A stretch of 64,000 nucleotides of DNA from Bacteroidales bacterium. GTDB lineage: Bacteria; Bacteroidota; Bacteroidia; Bacteroidales; UBA932. The notes beneath the pieces are model-generated. The model ran no database searches and was not told where the DNA came from. It saw only the letters and a program-made list of their open reading frames with translations. Shown piece after piece: positions 48,579 through 56,961 of this stretch (positions are counted from its first letter, which is position 1; every line of letters begins with the position of its first letter). A program made the translations under genes and the position numbers. The stretch covers positions 124,001 to 188,000 of the forward strand of contig JAFVWT010000004.1 of the NCBI GenBank assembly GCA_017501525.1. The letters run 5' to 3'.

Positions 48579-48586
48579 CAAAAATA
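48579..48586 (-). promoter_or_regulatory. -7 element for truA
   Basis: Minus strand TATTTTTG, perfect, about 40 bases upstream of the truA ATG. It is divergent from and overlaps the moxR leader. Confidence 0.45.
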
Positions 48587-48599
48587 CAAATATTTTGAT

Positions 48600-49592
48600 A
48601 TGGATACCGTAAACATAAAAGAATTGAATGAACGAATTCAGAAAGAGAGTGCATTTGTAGACATTTTGTCTATGGAAATATCCAAAGTAATTGTGGGACA
48701 AAAGCACTTGGTCGAGAACTTGTTGATAGGTTTGCTGGCAGGCGGACATATTTTGTTGGAAGGTGTTCCAGGATTAGCAAAGACTTTGGCAATCAATACA
48801 TTGGCTTCGTCTGTGAATGCGGATTTCAATCGTATTCAGTTTACCCCCGACTTGCTCCCTGCAGATGTTCTGGGAACTTTGATTTATAGTCAGAAGAGTG
48901 AACAGTTTCAAATAAAGAAAGGACCCATTTTTGCCAATTTTATTTTGGCGGATGAGATAAACCGTTCTCCGGCAAAGGTCCAATCGGCTTTGTTGGAAGC
49001 TATGCAGGAAAAGCAGGTTACTATTGGAGACCAGACTTTCAAATTGCCTGAACCATTCCTTGTGATGGCTACTCAGAATCCTATTGAGCAGGAAGGTACA
49101 TATCCGCTACCAGAGGCACAGGTGGACCGTTTCATGTTGAAAGTGGTGGTTTCTTATCCTAAGAAGGAGGAGGAAAAACTCATTATCAGGATGAACAATA
49201 GTGGCTCTTTCCCAAAGGCAAATGCGGTTTTGACTCCTGAGGATATCATTAAGGCCAGAGATGTGGTAAAAGATGTCTATATGGATGAAAAGATTGAGAG
49301 GTACATTGTGGATATAGTATACGCTACCCGTACTCCTGAAGAGTATGGTTTGGGTAAGCTTAAGGATCTTATTGCTTATGGAGGCTCTCCCCGTGCATCT
49401 ATATCTTTGGCGATGGCTTCAAAAGCTTATGCTTTCATAAAGAGAAGGGGATATGTGATTCCTGAGGATGTTAGGGCTGTATGTTATGAGGTACTCAGAC
49501 ACAGAATCGGACTCACATATGAAGCTGAGGCTGAAAATATCACTACAGAAAATATCATCTCAGAAGTTTTGAACGCAGTGGAAGTTCCTTAG
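48600..49592 (+). CDS. moxR: MoxR-family AAA+ ATPase of the Bat operon
   Basis: 330 residues. Walker A GVPGLAKT (55-62), Walker B ILADEIN (115-121), sensor 1 MATQNP, and the MoxR C-terminal helical lid. Thought to act as a chaperone for the VWA proteins encoded next to it, by analogy to MoxR-CoxE pairs. First gene of a seven-gene cluster (moxR, DUF58, accessory, batA, batBC, batD, batE). Confidence 0.95.
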   Translation: MDTVNIKELNERIQKESAFVDILSMEISKVIVGQKHLVENLLIGLLAGGHILLEGVPGLAKTLAINTLASSVNADFNRIQFTPDLLPADVLGTLIYSQKSEQFQIKKGPIFANFILADEINRSPAKVQSALLEAMQEKQVTIGDQTFKLPEPFLVMATQNPIEQEGTYPLPEAQVDRFMLKVVVSYPKKEEEKLIIRMNNSGSFPKANAVLTPEDIIKARDVVKDVYMDEKIERYIVDIVYATRTPEEYGLGKLKDLIAYGGSPRASISLAMASKAYAFIKRRGYVIPEDVRAVCYEVLRHRIGLTYEAEAENITTENIISEVLNAVEVP

Positions 49593-49700
49593 AAAGGTTC
49601 TGTAAATTCCACATTTTAACAAATCAAGATATTTAAATTTAAAACTTTTGCGTACTTCAAATTCCGCAAAGTTATTAATAGAACTTCCCTTAATTGATGT

Positions 49701-50582
49701 ATGGAAAACGAACTTTTAAAGAAGGTACGGAAAATAGAGATTAAGACTAAGGCGCTTTCATCTGCAATCTTTGCGGGAGAATATCATTCTGCGTTTAAAG
49801 GCAGGGGAATGGCTTTCAGCGAAGTTCGTGAGTATCAGTATGGGGATGATGTCAGAAATATGGACTGGAATGTGACGGCCCGAATGAGGGCTCCTTACAT
49901 AAAGGTCTTTGAAGAGGAGAGGGAATTGACAGTCGTCCTGCTTATAGATGTGAGTGCTTCGCGTCTTTTTGGTACCACTTCGAAAACTAAAAAGGAATTG
50001 ACTGCTGAGATTGCAGCGGTTCTGGCTTTTTCTGCATCTGTCAATAATGATAAAGTTGGAGCTTTGTTTTTCAGTTCTAAGGTAGAAAAGTTTATTCCTC
50101 CCAAAAAGGGTAGGAGTCATTTGTTGCGAATAATCAGGGAGATGCTGGAGTTCCAGCCACAGGAACGGGGTACCGATTTGAGCGAACCCCTCAGATTCCT
50201 GACAAATGCTCTGAAGAGGCGCTGTACAGCGTTCATCTTATCGGATATGCTTGACCTCGATTCAGAAATCCGTCCCAGATATGAGGATGCACTAAAGGTG
50301 GCAGTGGGAAGACACGATATTTCAGTAATTAACATTTATGATGAGAGGGAACGTACTCTGCCTGATGTGGGACTTGTGGCAGTTAGGGACAATGAGACCT
50401 CTTCGATGGTTTATGTTGATACTTCCCGTCGTATGGTCAGAGAACAATATGCCCAGTGGAGTAAGAGTGCGCATCAAGCGACTATGACTCTTTTGAGAAA
50501 GTATAAGGTTGATAATGTAAGTATAAGAACTTGCGACGATTATGTCAAACCATTGGTAACTCTGTTTAAATCGGTCAGATAA
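49701..50582 (+). CDS. DUF58 (VWA-like) protein of the Bat operon
   Basis: 293 residues. The hallmark motif REYQYGDDVRNMDWNVTARM (about 42-61) and a VWA-like core with LLIDVSAS (near 77-84) and ILSDMLD. No membrane span, so it is cytoplasmic. In other bacteria DUF58 proteins pair with MoxR ATPases. A weak -7-like AACTTTTG at 49643-49650 in the 108-base gap might add a second promoter. Only 3 bases separate it from the next gene. Confidence 0.92.
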   Translation: MENELLKKVRKIEIKTKALSSAIFAGEYHSAFKGRGMAFSEVREYQYGDDVRNMDWNVTARMRAPYIKVFEEERELTVVLLIDVSASRLFGTTSKTKKELTAEIAAVLAFSASVNNDKVGALFFSSKVEKFIPPKKGRSHLLRIIREMLEFQPQERGTDLSEPLRFLTNALKRRCTAFILSDMLDLDSEIRPRYEDALKVAVGRHDISVINIYDERERTLPDVGLVAVRDNETSSMVYVDTSRRMVREQYAQWSKSAHQATMTLLRKYKVDNVSIRTCDDYVKPLVTLFKSVR

Positions 50583-50585
50583 AAA

Positions 50586-51515
50586 ATGAGAAGAACTTTG
50601 ATTTTTGGTCTTTTGGCCTTGGTTTTGGGTATGGGTAATCTTTCTGGACAGGAGTTGGTCTCATCTGCTCTTTCCAGAGATACGATTATGATTGGGGATC
50701 ATGTGGAATGGGTATCAAAATTCAATCTTCCATCACATTTTACCTTGAAGATAGATTCGATGGCGGGGTATGTTGTTCCGGGGGTGGAGCTGATAGGAGA
50801 ATTTAAGATTGATACAGTAAGTAAAAGGAGGGGAATTTCTCAGGTTGAGGCGAGAGCGACCCTCACATCTTTTGATAGTGGAAGTTATAAGATACCTCCA
50901 TTGGTGGTGTATATATACAATGGGGAGCATCTGGAGGATACTCTCAGACTGAAGGAATTGCCCTTGGAAGTTACTACAGTGCCAATAGATACGGCATCCT
51001 ATCAGATGTTTGACCTGCGCTCTAATTTCAACTATCCTGTCACTGTCGCAGAGGTGGCTGCATGGAGTGGTCTTGGACTTGCTGTCGTAGCTTTAATTGT
51101 ATTGGCGGTATATCTTATCCGCAGGTATCGCAAAAGAGACAATCCTGTTGATAGCAGGCCTCAGAAGAGGGAAGCTGCTCATATTGTCGCTCTTCGCGAA
51201 CTTGATAATATCAGTCAGGAAAAATTGTGGCAGGATGGTAAGGAGAAATTGTTCTATACAAAAGTCACAGATGCTCTTAGGGTTTATATAGAGGAGCGTT
51301 TTATGGTGAAAACAATGGAAAGAACATCTGCGGAGATTCTATTGGAACTTTCGGATAAAGAATTGGATGCATCTGATAGAAAGATACTTGAGGAAATATT
51401 TGCTGTATCTGACTTTGTAAAGTTTGCCAAATATCGTGCTACTCAGCAGGAAAATGAGGAAACGATTCCAAAGGCAGTGAAATTTGTTACAAATACATAT
51501 TTGAGAGATGAGTAA
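50586..51515 (+). CDS. Accessory membrane protein of the Bat operon
   Basis: 309 residues: signal peptide (cleavage after LSGQ near 21), a periplasmic beta-sandwich domain (about 25-140), one membrane span (about 153-176), and a cytoplasmic helical tail rich in Arg and Glu. The layout resembles a shortened BatD or a DUF4381-like protein, found in the same place in Bacteroides bat operons. Role unknown; position suggests a structural part of the complex. Overlaps the batA start by eight bases (ATGAGTAA). Confidence 0.85.
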   Translation: MRRTLIFGLLALVLGMGNLSGQELVSSALSRDTIMIGDHVEWVSKFNLPSHFTLKIDSMAGYVVPGVELIGEFKIDTVSKRRGISQVEARATLTSFDSGSYKIPPLVVYIYNGEHLEDTLRLKELPLEVTTVPIDTASYQMFDLRSNFNYPVTVAEVAAWSGLGLAVVALIVLAVYLIRRYRKRDNPVDSRPQKREAAHIVALRELDNISQEKLWQDGKEKLFYTKVTDALRVYIEERFMVKTMERTSAEILLELSDKELDASDRKILEEIFAVSDFVKFAKYRATQQENEETIPKAVKFVTNTYLRDE

Positions 51516-52503
51516 TTTTTTCTTTGAATATCCTAAGTTGCTGTATCTGGAATTTTTGTTGATTCCAATGATACTGATATATCTGTATAGGGAACTTTCG
51601 GGAAAGAAACCTTACCTTTCTGTTCCTACTATAATGCCATTCAAAAGCAAGCAGAATATGCTTAAAGGCATTTTGAGACATCTCCCTTTTGTGCTGAGGA
51701 TGATAACAGTAGCACTTCTTATCGTGGCGATAGCGCGTCCCCGCACTTCTTCAACGGTGAGTAAGAGTGATGCAGAAGGCATTGATATAATCCTGGCGCT
51801 GGACGTCTCTACAAGTATGTTGGCGAGAGATTTTACCCCTGACAGGATAGAGGCTGCAAAGGATATTGCAATTGAATTCATATCGCAACGTCCATCAGAT
51901 AGAATAGGGGTGGTGGTTTTTGCAGGGGAGAGTTATACCCAGTCCCCTTTGACCACTGACCGGGCGACACTTATAAATCTTATCAAGGAGATTCAATGTG
52001 GCCTTATAGATGACGGGACAGCGATAGGAAACGGTCTTGCTAATGCTGTAGCAAGATTGAAGGATTCGCAGGCTCCGAGCAGAGTCGTAATACTACTGAC
52101 CGATGGGGTGAACAATAGTGGGGAAGTGGCTCCGGAGATGGCTGTCGAGATAGCCAAGACATACGGAATCAGGGTTTATACGATTGGGGTCGGAGCTATG
52201 GGTAAGGCCCCTTATCCGGTAATGACCCCTTTCGGAGTCCGGGTAATGGATGTAGATGTGGAGATTGACGAACAATTGTTGAGGAATATAGCATCTGCTA
52301 CGGGTGGAACATATTTCAGGGCAACAGACAATACCAAATTGATGCAGATATATTCTGAAATCAATGAAATGGAGAAGGTTAAGGTCTCTGTTGATTCATT
52401 CCCAATCTATTCCGAGGAATTCGGTAGGTTTGCATTTTGGGCTTTGATGGCCTTTTTGTTGGAAATAATAATAAGAATTTTCGGTTCAAGGAGGATTTGC
52501 TGA
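51508..52503 (+). CDS. batA: BatA, VWA-domain membrane protein
   Basis: 331 residues. N-terminal membrane segments (about 8-27 and 58-77), a periplasmic VWA domain with MIDAS DVSTS (Asp99, Ser101, Ser103) and LLTDGVNNSG, and a C-terminal membrane span (about 306-325). Part of the Bat aerotolerance system first studied in Bacteroides fragilis, where its loss lowers tolerance to oxygen. The stop TGA overlaps the batBC start by one base. Confidence 0.94.
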   Translation: MSNFFFEYPKLLYLEFLLIPMILIYLYRELSGKKPYLSVPTIMPFKSKQNMLKGILRHLPFVLRMITVALLIVAIARPRTSSTVSKSDAEGIDIILALDVSTSMLARDFTPDRIEAAKDIAIEFISQRPSDRIGVVVFAGESYTQSPLTTDRATLINLIKEIQCGLIDDGTAIGNGLANAVARLKDSQAPSRVVILLTDGVNNSGEVAPEMAVEIAKTYGIRVYTIGVGAMGKAPYPVMTPFGVRVMDVDVEIDEQLLRNIASATGGTYFRATDNTKLMQIYSEINEMEKVKVSVDSFPIYSEEFGRFAFWALMAFLLEIIIRIFGSRRIC

Positions 52504-54236
52504 TGATTCATTTTGCACAAGCACAATATTTGTTCCTGATTTTTCTCATACCTGTGATGTTTATAGGGTATGCGATTGCGCGAAGAATCAGACGAAAGAG
52601 AATTGCAAGGTTTGGGGAACCTGCCTTGGTGCAGGGTTTGACTCCTACTGTATCTAACCGCAAAGGATGGGTAAAACTGGTATTCCTTTCATTGGCACTA
52701 TTCTTTTTCTCTATAGGAATGGCCCGTCCGCAACTTGGGGCAATACTGAAAGAGAAGGAGATAAATGGTGCGGAGATTATGATCGTGCTGGATGTCTCAA
52801 ATTCGATGTTGGCGGAAGATTATTCTCCAAATCGTTTGGAACGGGCTAAATTGGCTATCTCCAAATTAGTGGATGAACTTCAGGGAGACCGTATTGGATT
52901 GATAATTTTTGCAGGTCAGTCATTTGTCCAATTGCCAATAACATCTGACTACGTTTCGGCAAAGATTTTCCTGAATTCCATTACCACTGAGTCGGTGCCG
53001 GTACAAGGAACAGCTCTGGGAGAGGCTTTGCGTACAGCTTTGAGAAGTTTTACTTCTGAAAGTGAAAATTCCCGTGCGGTAATTCTGATTACAGATGGTG
53101 AGAACCATGAAGATGATCCTGTAGAAGCGGCAAAAGATGCTGCAACTGTCGGGGCAAGGGTCTTTTGTGTAGGGGTAGGGTCGTTAGAGGGAAAACCTAT
53201 TCCAATGAACGGGGAGTTGTTGAAGGATAAAAATGGAGATATTGTCGTAACAAGGTTGGATGAACAGACCCTCCGCGAGGTGGCCAAGGCGGGAAACGGA
53301 CTTTATGTAAGGGCTGCAAATGCTGAATTTGGACTGAATCCTATCATAGAGGATATAAAGGATATGGAAGCAAAAAGATTCACTTCCGTAGTTTTTGAAG
53401 AATATGATGAACAATATATGTATTTCTTTGCGATAGCTTTATTCTTTTTATTGTTGGAGTTCCTCATTTCAAATACCAGAAATAATAGGACATTGTTTGG
53501 CTCTCCACTCAAATGTTTGCTAGTGCCTCTCTTACTCTGTGCAACTCTTTCGGTGTCAGCCCAGGATGACAAGCATGAAGTCCGTTCAGGAAACCGTTTT
53601 TTCAAAAAAGGGGAATACGATAAGGCTTTGGTAGATTTCCAGAAGGGGTTGTTGAAGGATTCGCTCTCGGTGAATTCAAATTTCAATACTGCCAATACCT
53701 TGTATTGTATGGAGAATTATATTGATGCCCAGACATATATGGATGCGGTGGCAGCTGATTCTCTGAAGAAACATTCACCAGCCAAAGCCTCTGATTATTT
53801 TTTCAATAAAGGGAATCTCTCCTTGAAGCAGAAGAATTATCAGCAGGCTGTTGAGGATTATAAGGAATCGTTGAGGCTCTCGCCTGATAATTTTGATGCA
53901 AAGAGCAATTTGGCTTATGCCCAAAAGATGTTGCAGAACCAGCAGCAAACCCAGCAAAATCAGCAAAATCAGCAAGATCAGCAGGATCAGCAGCAGGATA
54001 ATCAGCAAAACGACAAAGAAGAGGATAATCAGAATCAAAACCAGGATAAAAATCAAAACCAGGAGCAGCACTCTCCTGAGGAGAATTCCCAACCTGAAAG
54101 TGAGCCAAAGATAACTCCTCAGACCGCAAATCAGATGTTACAGGCAATACAGGATAAGGAGAAGGAGACTCAAGAGAAGGTGAAGAAAGCTAAGGCTATT
54201 GAAGAAAAGAAGAAAAAGAAAGAGAAGAATTGGTAA
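52503..54236 (+). CDS. BatB-BatC fusion: VWA domain plus TPR domain
   Basis: 577 residues from ATG 52503, which overlaps the batA stop (TGATG). Residues 1-330 match BatB: spans at 7-26 and 58-75, VWA MIDAS DVSNS (Asp97, Ser99, Ser101), ILITDGEN near 195-201, span at 306-323. Residues 338-353 (CLLVPLLLCATLSVSA) look like a BatC signal peptide but remain in frame, then a TPR region (360-475), a Gln/Asn-rich stretch (478-520) and a basic helix ending EKNW, all like BatC. In B. fragilis BatB and BatC are separate. No ATG fits in frame before 338, so the fusion appears real unless the internal segment is cleaved. Confidence 0.9.
   Translation: MIHFAQAQYLFLIFLIPVMFIGYAIARRIRRKRIARFGEPALVQGLTPTVSNRKGWVKLVFLSLALFFFSIGMARPQLGAILKEKEINGAEIMIVLDVSNSMLAEDYSPNRLERAKLAISKLVDELQGDRIGLIIFAGQSFVQLPITSDYVSAKIFLNSITTESVPVQGTALGEALRTALRSFTSESENSRAVILITDGENHEDDPVEAAKDAATVGARVFCVGVGSLEGKPIPMNGELLKDKNGDIVVTRLDEQTLREVAKAGNGLYVRAANAEFGLNPIIEDIKDMEAKRFTSVVFEEYDEQYMYFFAIALFFLLLEFLISNTRNNRTLFGSPLKCLLVPLLLCATLSVSAQDDKHEVRSGNRFFKKGEYDKALVDFQKGLLKDSLSVNSNFNTANTLYCMENYIDAQTYMDAVAADSLKKHSPAKASDYFFNKGNLSLKQKNYQQAVEDYKESLRLSPDNFDAKSNLAYAQKMLQNQQQTQQNQQNQQDQQDQQQDNQQNDKEEDNQNQNQDKNQNQEQHSPEENSQPESEPKITPQTANQMLQAIQDKEKETQEKVKKAKAIEEKKKKKEKNW
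53935..54065 (+). repeat. Gln/Asn-codon-rich low-complexity DNA in batBC
   Basis: Imperfect tandem repeats of CAGCAAAAT, CAGCAAGAT and AATCAAAACCAG encode the Q/N-rich stretch at residues 478-520. Likely slippage-prone; length may differ between strains. Confidence 0.8.
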
Positions 54237-54237
54237 T

Positions 54238-56010
54238 ATGAGAAGGGTAAAATTAATCAATACAATTTTGCTGTTGTCGGCACTTTTTATTTCGCAGGTG
54301 GTCTTTGGGCAGTCCACTCTTACTGTCAGTGCACCGGCTGTTGTTTCCCAATCAGAAGTCTTTCAAGTGGTTTTTACGGCTAATGGGCGGGCTTCCGATT
54401 TTAAAGAACCTTCATTTGACGGTTTTCAGGTCCTTTCAGGTCCGACCTCTTCTACAATGAGAAGTACTCAGATTATAAATGGGAAGACCACTCATTCTGT
54501 AGAAAACAGTTTTACTTTTATGTTGCGTCCCACTTCTGTAGGTAAGTTCGTAATAGGTGAGGCTGTTGCTACTATAGATAAAAAGGAGTGCAAAAGTAAT
54601 CCTGTGACAATTGAGGTAGTGGCCGGGGAGGCTCCTTCTGAAGCTCCGTCAGAGGGTGATGATATATTATTGAGGATTGTTACAAGTAAAAGTGCTGTAG
54701 TTAAGGGAGAACCTCTTGTTGCAGAAATAAAGCTCTATGTCAGGGAATCTTCCATCAGTAATTTAGAGGATATCAGATTTCCCTCTTTCAACGGCTTCTG
54801 GAGTCAGGATATCGAGACAATAACCAATATCCAGTTTTCACGTGAAAATTATAATGGACAAGTATATAATTCCGCAGTTTTGAAGAAGGTACTTCTGGTT
54901 CCCCAACAGACCGGAACCTTACAGATAGATCCGGCAGAACTTGTATGTCTTGTGCAGGTAAGGAGCAATCAGAGACCTCGTTCTATTTTTGAGAGTTTTT
55001 ATGATAGTTATAGCACGATCCGAAAAAGGGTTGTTTCGGAAAAGGCGAATATAAAGGTATCGCCTCTTCCTTCAGGAGCGCCAGCTTCTTTTAAAGGAGC
55101 AGTCGGCATATATTCAATGGATGTCTCTTTGTCTGCCGATTCACTCAATGCTCACGAGGCAGCCTCTTTGCGTGTATCTATCTCAGGAACCGGCAATTTA
55201 AATCTGATTGAGACCCCATCAGTGGTGTTCCCTCCCGATTTTGAGGTGTATGATGTCAAAAAGGTGGATCGGACCAAGGCTGGTGCGGATGGTTTCAGTG
55301 GTGTCAAAACATTTGAATATCCATTTATTCCCCGCAGTCACGGAGAGTTTGAAATTACAGATGTGGAGTTCTCATATTATGATGTTCGGGCAAAGCAATA
55401 CAAAACTTTAAGAAAGAATCCGGGCAAGATTGTAGTTAAGGCTTCAAACCAGGGTCATACTGCGGTGGTCCAGGGGGTAAGTAAGCAGAATGTAAAGAAT
55501 TTAAGTGAAGATATAAGATTCATTGCTACCTCTCCAAAGGGATTGCAGAAGAACAAGGGGGCGATAATATCTTCTCCCATATATTATGTCGCTATCAGTT
55601 GTGTAATTGTACTATTTGCACTGCTTTCTTATCTGATTAACAGAAATATAAAGATGAGAAGTGATGCAGCTTTGACTAAGAACCGTAATGCCAGGAAGGT
55701 TGCGAAAGCGAGACTCAAAAACTGTGAACAGTATTTGAAACAGTCTCTCAGAGTTGCATTCTATGAGGAACTGCATAAAGCTGTGGAAGGGTATATATCA
55801 GACAAGCTGTCGCTTCCGCTTTCAGATTTGTCCCGTCAGAGAATAGCCGACGAATTGAATGCAAGGGTTAACGATACTGCGGTAATAGGGGAGTTGTTTG
55901 AGTTGTTGGATGCTTGTGAGTATGCCAGATATGCTCCTGCAGCTCAAGATGGTGCAATGGAGAAGGATTATCAGAGTGCAGTAAAAATCATTTCAGAATT
56001 GGAGAGTTAA
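54238..56010 (+). CDS. batD: BatD, oxygen-tolerance protein
   Basis: 590 residues from ATG 54238 (MRRVKLINTILLLSALFISQVVFGQ, signal peptide). A frame starting 39 bases upstream would run through the 3' end of batBC with only basic residues and was not chosen. Large periplasmic beta-domains (about 25-440), one membrane span (about 466-487), and a cytoplasmic helical C-terminus. Matches the BatD/PF13584-type oxygen tolerance family. Begins two bases after the batBC stop. Confidence 0.93.
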   Translation: MRRVKLINTILLLSALFISQVVFGQSTLTVSAPAVVSQSEVFQVVFTANGRASDFKEPSFDGFQVLSGPTSSTMRSTQIINGKTTHSVENSFTFMLRPTSVGKFVIGEAVATIDKKECKSNPVTIEVVAGEAPSEAPSEGDDILLRIVTSKSAVVKGEPLVAEIKLYVRESSISNLEDIRFPSFNGFWSQDIETITNIQFSRENYNGQVYNSAVLKKVLLVPQQTGTLQIDPAELVCLVQVRSNQRPRSIFESFYDSYSTIRKRVVSEKANIKVSPLPSGAPASFKGAVGIYSMDVSLSADSLNAHEAASLRVSISGTGNLNLIETPSVVFPPDFEVYDVKKVDRTKAGADGFSGVKTFEYPFIPRSHGEFEITDVEFSYYDVRAKQYKTLRKNPGKIVVKASNQGHTAVVQGVSKQNVKNLSEDIRFIATSPKGLQKNKGAIISSPIYYVAISCVIVLFALLSYLINRNIKMRSDAALTKNRNARKVAKARLKNCEQYLKQSLRVAFYEELHKAVEGYISDKLSLPLSDLSRQRIADELNARVNDTAVIGELFELLDACEYARYAPAAQDGAMEKDYQSAVKIISELES

Positions 56011-56014
56011 TATT

Positions 56015-56773
56015 ATGAAGAAGATTATAGTAGCAGTAGTTCTTTTGATATTTTCAGTCGGAGTGTTTGCAAATGAAGCGGACTCTCTTTGGCGTGATGC
56101 GGTAAATGCTTATTCAGGAGGAGATTATGAGGTTTCTTTGAGGAGTTTTGAGCAGTTGGAGAGAGATGGGTATTCTTCTGCCGAATTGTATTATAATATT
56201 GGGAACTGTTATTATAAAATGGACGGGTATCTGGGTAAGGCCATTCTATATTATGAAAGGGCGTTGCTCAAGGATCCCTCTTTTGAGGATGCAGCAGTTA
56301 ACCTTGACATAGCCAATGAACTCACACTTGATAAGATAGAGACTGTGCCTGAGTTCGTACTGGTTACTTATGTGGGGAATATTATGAGGAGTGCCACCTC
56401 CGACTTTTGGGCTATATGTTCTATAGTTCTATTTGTACTTACGGCTGTATTGTTGCTCGGTTTCAGGTTTGCCCGTTCTATTTCCGTCAGAAAAATTTCT
56501 TTTGCAGTAGCAATAATAACACTGTTGTTCTCTATTTTTACATTCATCTTCTCAATAAGGCTCAATAAGATACAGACGGGAGATAATTATGCGATAGTTC
56601 TTTCACCTGTAGCTTCGGTAAAGAGTTCTCCATCTGTTTCCGAGCAGTCGCTCTTTATATTGCACGAGGGAACAAAGGTGGAAGTTCTCGATGTTCTCGG
56701 AGACTGGGTGAGGGTAAAACTCTCTAACGGGCGTCAGGGATGGAGCAGTCGTAGTGATATTGAGATTATATAG
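56015..56773 (+). CDS. batE: BatE, TPR and SH3 domain membrane protein
   Basis: 252 residues. Signal peptide (to about 19), TPR motifs (25-110: SLWRDAVNAYSGGDYEVSLRSFEQLE, AILYYERALLKDPSFEDA), two membrane spans (about 128-147 and 157-177), and a C-terminal bacterial SH3 domain (193-252: VKSSPSVSEQ ... RQGWSS). The four-base gap to batD and overlapping context indicate the operon end; the hairpin follows directly. Confidence 0.92.
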   Translation: MKKIIVAVVLLIFSVGVFANEADSLWRDAVNAYSGGDYEVSLRSFEQLERDGYSSAELYYNIGNCYYKMDGYLGKAILYYERALLKDPSFEDAAVNLDIANELTLDKIETVPEFVLVTYVGNIMRSATSDFWAICSIVLFVLTAVLLLGFRFARSISVRKISFAVAIITLLFSIFTFIFSIRLNKIQTGDNYAIVLSPVASVKSSPSVSEQSLFILHEGTKVEVLDVLGDWVRVKLSNGRQGWSSRSDIEII

Positions 56774-56798
56774 CTTTTCTCAGTATTTTTGAGGAAAG
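56774..56798 (+). terminator. Hairpin at the end of the Bat operon
   Basis: CTTTTCTCA/TGAGGAAAG, 9-bp stem with one G-U pair and a seven-base loop, directly after the batE stop. No U-tract follows (ACCTGTAAAA). Another 163 bases, AT-rich, lead to the phosphohexomutase gene; a weak -7-like AACATTTG lies at 56856-56863. Confidence 0.5.
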
Positions 56799-56961
56799 AC
56801 CTGTAAAAAGGAATTCCATAAATTCCGATTAATAGTTATTAATATGCAGAACTAAAACATTTGCTCGCTTTATCTTTTTATTTCCAAAATCTATTTGAAT
56901 TTTGTTGTATTAATAGGTAGATGCAAAGTGTTTTATAAGCACCCATTCAAATATTTGTTAT

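Noticed and set aside
48540..48749. 70-residue N-terminal extension of truA
   Set aside because: It covers the divergent promoter region and the moxR start and has no TruA-like sequence.
53935..54065. CRISPR-like short repeats
   Set aside because: The repeats lie in frame in batBC and encode a Gln/Asn tract; there are no spacers of constant length and no cas genes.
54199..54237. Earlier batD start with a basic leader
   Set aside because: It overlaps the end of batBC; the signal peptide begins at 54238, two bases after the batBC stop.
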